DNA of 7,135 nucleotides, from contig JALWVW010000076.1 of NCBI GenBank assembly GCA_027079365.1, forward strand, positions 1 to 7,135, in the 5' to 3' direction. The notes under the pieces were generated by a model, which saw nothing but the letters and a program-made list of their open reading frames with translations, did not search any database and was not told the DNA's origin. A program made the translations under genes and the position numbers. This DNA comes from Campylobacteraceae bacterium. Its GTDB lineage: Bacteria; Campylobacterota; Campylobacteria; Campylobacterales; Sulfurovaceae. How positions within the stretch are numbered: the first letter of the stretch is position 1; every line of letters begins with the position of its first letter. Below are positions 5,570 through 7,135 of this stretch, piece by piece.

Positions 5570-7135
5570 AAGATACCCTTCTGCGGTCTCATTGCCGGGA
5601 TCTACTTGTTGTAAAAAATGCAAAGAATTGTCACCGCTATACCCTAGTATCTCCATAAAGTCCTCTTCACTCAATGCTTCGCTAAAATGGTATCCTTGGT
5701 ACTGATCTGCCCCACTCTCAGCAATCAATTGCAATTGATCCTCGTTTTCAACTCCTTCTACAATCACCAATAACCCAAAAATCTTGGAGATATTAATAAT
5801 CATTCTTATCAGTTCTCTACTCGCGGAATCTGACATCTCCTGCACAAACTTCTTATCTATCTTGATACTGTCTATGGGTAGTTTCTTCAGGTAGCTGATA
5901 GAGGAGTATCCTACACCAAAATCATCGATAGAGAACTTAACACCAAATGCCTTAAGCTCTTTCATGTTGGCTATAATCCCATGAAAATCCTCTATCAACT
6001 CATTCTCGAGTATCTCAAGTTCGATCTGCGCAGCAGGGATGGCGTACCCAATGATAGTATTTTCAACCTGTTCGGAAAAATCTTTTATAGAGAGTAGGCG
6101 TGCCGGCACATTGATAGAGCAAGTGCCAGAAAAAATTTTCCCGTGTACGCGGATAAAATGACATGCTTTTCGCAGCGCGTCCAAAGCGATCGCAGAGAGT
6201 GTCTTGCTGTCCTTGATTGCATGCATAAATGCTTCGGGCTCTATCAGTCCTCTAGTGGGGTGCTGCCATCGTATAAGCAACTCTGCACCTGCAATCGTAC
6301 CAGAAACAATATCTATCTTTGGCTGAAAGTAGAATACAAATTCCTCATCCTCTATCGCTCTACTGAGCTCATGCTCAAGCTTTTTACTTTTATTGATTTT
6401 TACCTCTAACGCTTCATCATAAAAGAGATATCTGTTTTTTCCTCCATGCTTTGCCTTGTACATGGCTTCATCTGCATGCGTGATCACATCATTGACCCCA
6501 ATCTCCCCATCAGGAAAAATCCTCACACCCATACTTGCTCCGATCGTTACCTGGTGACTATTGATAAAATAGGGTGCCGAGAGTATATCAATAATGTTTT
6601 GACATGTTTTCCCCAGCCCGTAAACAACACGCTCTTGGCTGTATCCCCTCTCAACAAGTATAATACAGAACTCATCACCACTGATACGAGCCACATAATC
6701 CTCTTCACGGAGGCTAAAGGTAAGCCTGGAGGAGACTTCCTGCAGTAGCATATCTCCCACCGCATGCCCAAAGTTGTCATTGACCTTTTTGAAGTCATCA
6801 AGGTCGATAAAAAGAAACGCGCTGTAGAAATTGTGTCTTTTTGCTCTTGCATACTCCTCCTGCAGCTTTGTCATCATGGATTTTCTATTGGGAAGCCCTG
6901 TCAGGAAATCAAAGTTGGCACGGGAGAGTGCAAGGTTTTCCGCTTTCTTGAGCTCACTGATATCCAAAAACCGTGCAATATAATGTGTAGTGATGCCCTG
7001 CTCACCCTTGATAGCTGAGATAGAAAGCCTTTCAGGATAAACCTCTCCATTTTTCCGCTTGTTGTATATCTCACCCTTCCAGTAGCCAAATTCTTGGATC
7101 TTTTCCCACATTTGCGTATAAAATTTTCTTGAATG
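5555..7135 (-). CDS. PAS-GGDEF-EAL cyclic-di-GMP signalling protein (N-terminus outside window)
   Basis: The reading frame stays open to the right edge, so the true start is outside; the ATG at 7111 is internal to the PAS domain. In visible numbering (526 residues), 1-60 are the end of a PAS/PAC sensor (FYTQMWEKIQEFGYWKGEIY, then NGEVYPERLSISAI), followed by a short linker (61-76). A GGDEF domain (77-240) starts at DFLTGLPNR. It keeps DLDDFKKVNDNFGHAVGD and an RxxD inhibitory site (REED, 143-146) five residues before its signature, which here reads SGDEF (152-156). The EAL domain (about 255-500) has ELL in place of EAL (E285). It retains N342, the LEILE glutamates near 374, DDFG (404-407), K425 in KIDKKF, and the EGVE glutamate (460). 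The phosphodiesterase site thus looks complete. The protein probably degrades and possibly makes c-di-GMP in response to a PAS signal. Upstream sensory domains, if any, are not visible. Confidence 0.93.
   Translation of the reverse strand, partial: HSRKFYTQMWEKIQEFGYWKGEIYNKRKNGEVYPERLSISAIKGEQGITTHYIARFLDISELKKAENLALSRANFDFLTGLPNRKSMMTKLQEEYARAKRHNFYSAFLFIDLDDFKKVNDNFGHAVGDMLLQEVSSRLTFSLREEDYVARISGDEFCIILVERGYSQERVVYGLGKTCQNIIDILSAPYFINSHQVTIGASMGVRIFPDGEIGVNDVITHADEAMYKAKHGGKNRYLFYDEALEVKINKSKKLEHELSRAIEDEEFVFYFQPKIDIVSGTIAGAELLIRWQHPTRGLIEPEAFMHAIKDSKTLSAIALDALRKACHFIRVHGKIFSGTCSINVPARLLSIKDFSEQVENTIIGYAIPAAQIELEILENELIEDFHGIIANMKELKAFGVKFSIDDFGVGYSSISYLKKLPIDSIKIDKKFVQEMSDSASRELIRMIINISKIFGLLVIVEGVENEDQLQLIAESGADQYQGYHFSEALSEEDFMEILGYSGDNSLHFLQQVDPGNETAEGYLLQDR

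Noticed and set aside
6143..6409. Plus-strand open frames of 80-100 codons within 6143-7018
   Set aside because: All are antisense to the PAS-GGDEF-EAL gene, which has intact motifs throughout, and none has a ribosome site with recognisable protein features.
1..7135. A new defence or mobile system
   Set aside because: No transposase, integrase, toxin-antitoxin, nuclease, repeat array or attachment-site duplication is visible, and all genes are ordinary core or metabolic families.

Overview
The window has the look of a chemolithotrophic Campylobacterota genome, such as a Sulfurovum or Sulfurimonas relative. This is inferred from gene content, moderate GC, AT-rich spacers, short intergenic distances and the style of the encoded proteins. 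It is not a database match. All five protein genes belong to recognisable families, and two are cut by the window edges. There is no tRNA, rRNA, CRISPR array, insertion sequence or phage gene. The longest stretch without a gene is 179 bases.

Layout. On the left edge (1-578, minus strand) is the N-terminal part of an MscS-family mechanosensitive channel. Its start codon lies only 6 bases downstream of a perfect TATAAT. A 179-base divergent spacer (579-757) contains a strong 14-bp imperfect dyad (686-718). It leads into a two-gene TRAP-TAXI transporter operon (758-3859): a periplasmic TAXI solute receptor followed 30 bases later by a fused DctQM membrane subunit. Together these form a complete secondary uptake system driven by an ion gradient, with unknown substrate. 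The end of the operon and the 62-base gap after it hold a run of hairpins (3832-3920). One has a perfect cUUCGg tetraloop, and its 3' arm can alternatively pair with downstream sequence.

Next, on the same strand, come an EamA/DMT-family 10-TM exporter (about 3952-4830) and a beta-class carbonic anhydrase (4946-5569). The carbonic anhydrase has its own Shine-Dalgarno site, a plausible promoter and a small upstream palindrome. The right side (5555-7135, minus strand) is a PAS-GGDEF-EAL protein of cyclic-di-GMP signalling whose N-terminus lies outside the window. Its last codons overlap those of the carbonic anhydrase tail to tail by 15 bases.

The genes do not form one pathway. The only clear functional unit is the TRAP-TAXI pair. 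The others are an osmotic valve, a metabolite exporter, an enzyme of CO2/bicarbonate balance and a second-messenger enzyme. I found no convincing new multi-gene system. The items most worth a second look are regulatory: the possible leaderless start of the channel gene, the dyad before the TRAP operon, the mutually exclusive hairpins after it, and the convergent stop-codon overlap.
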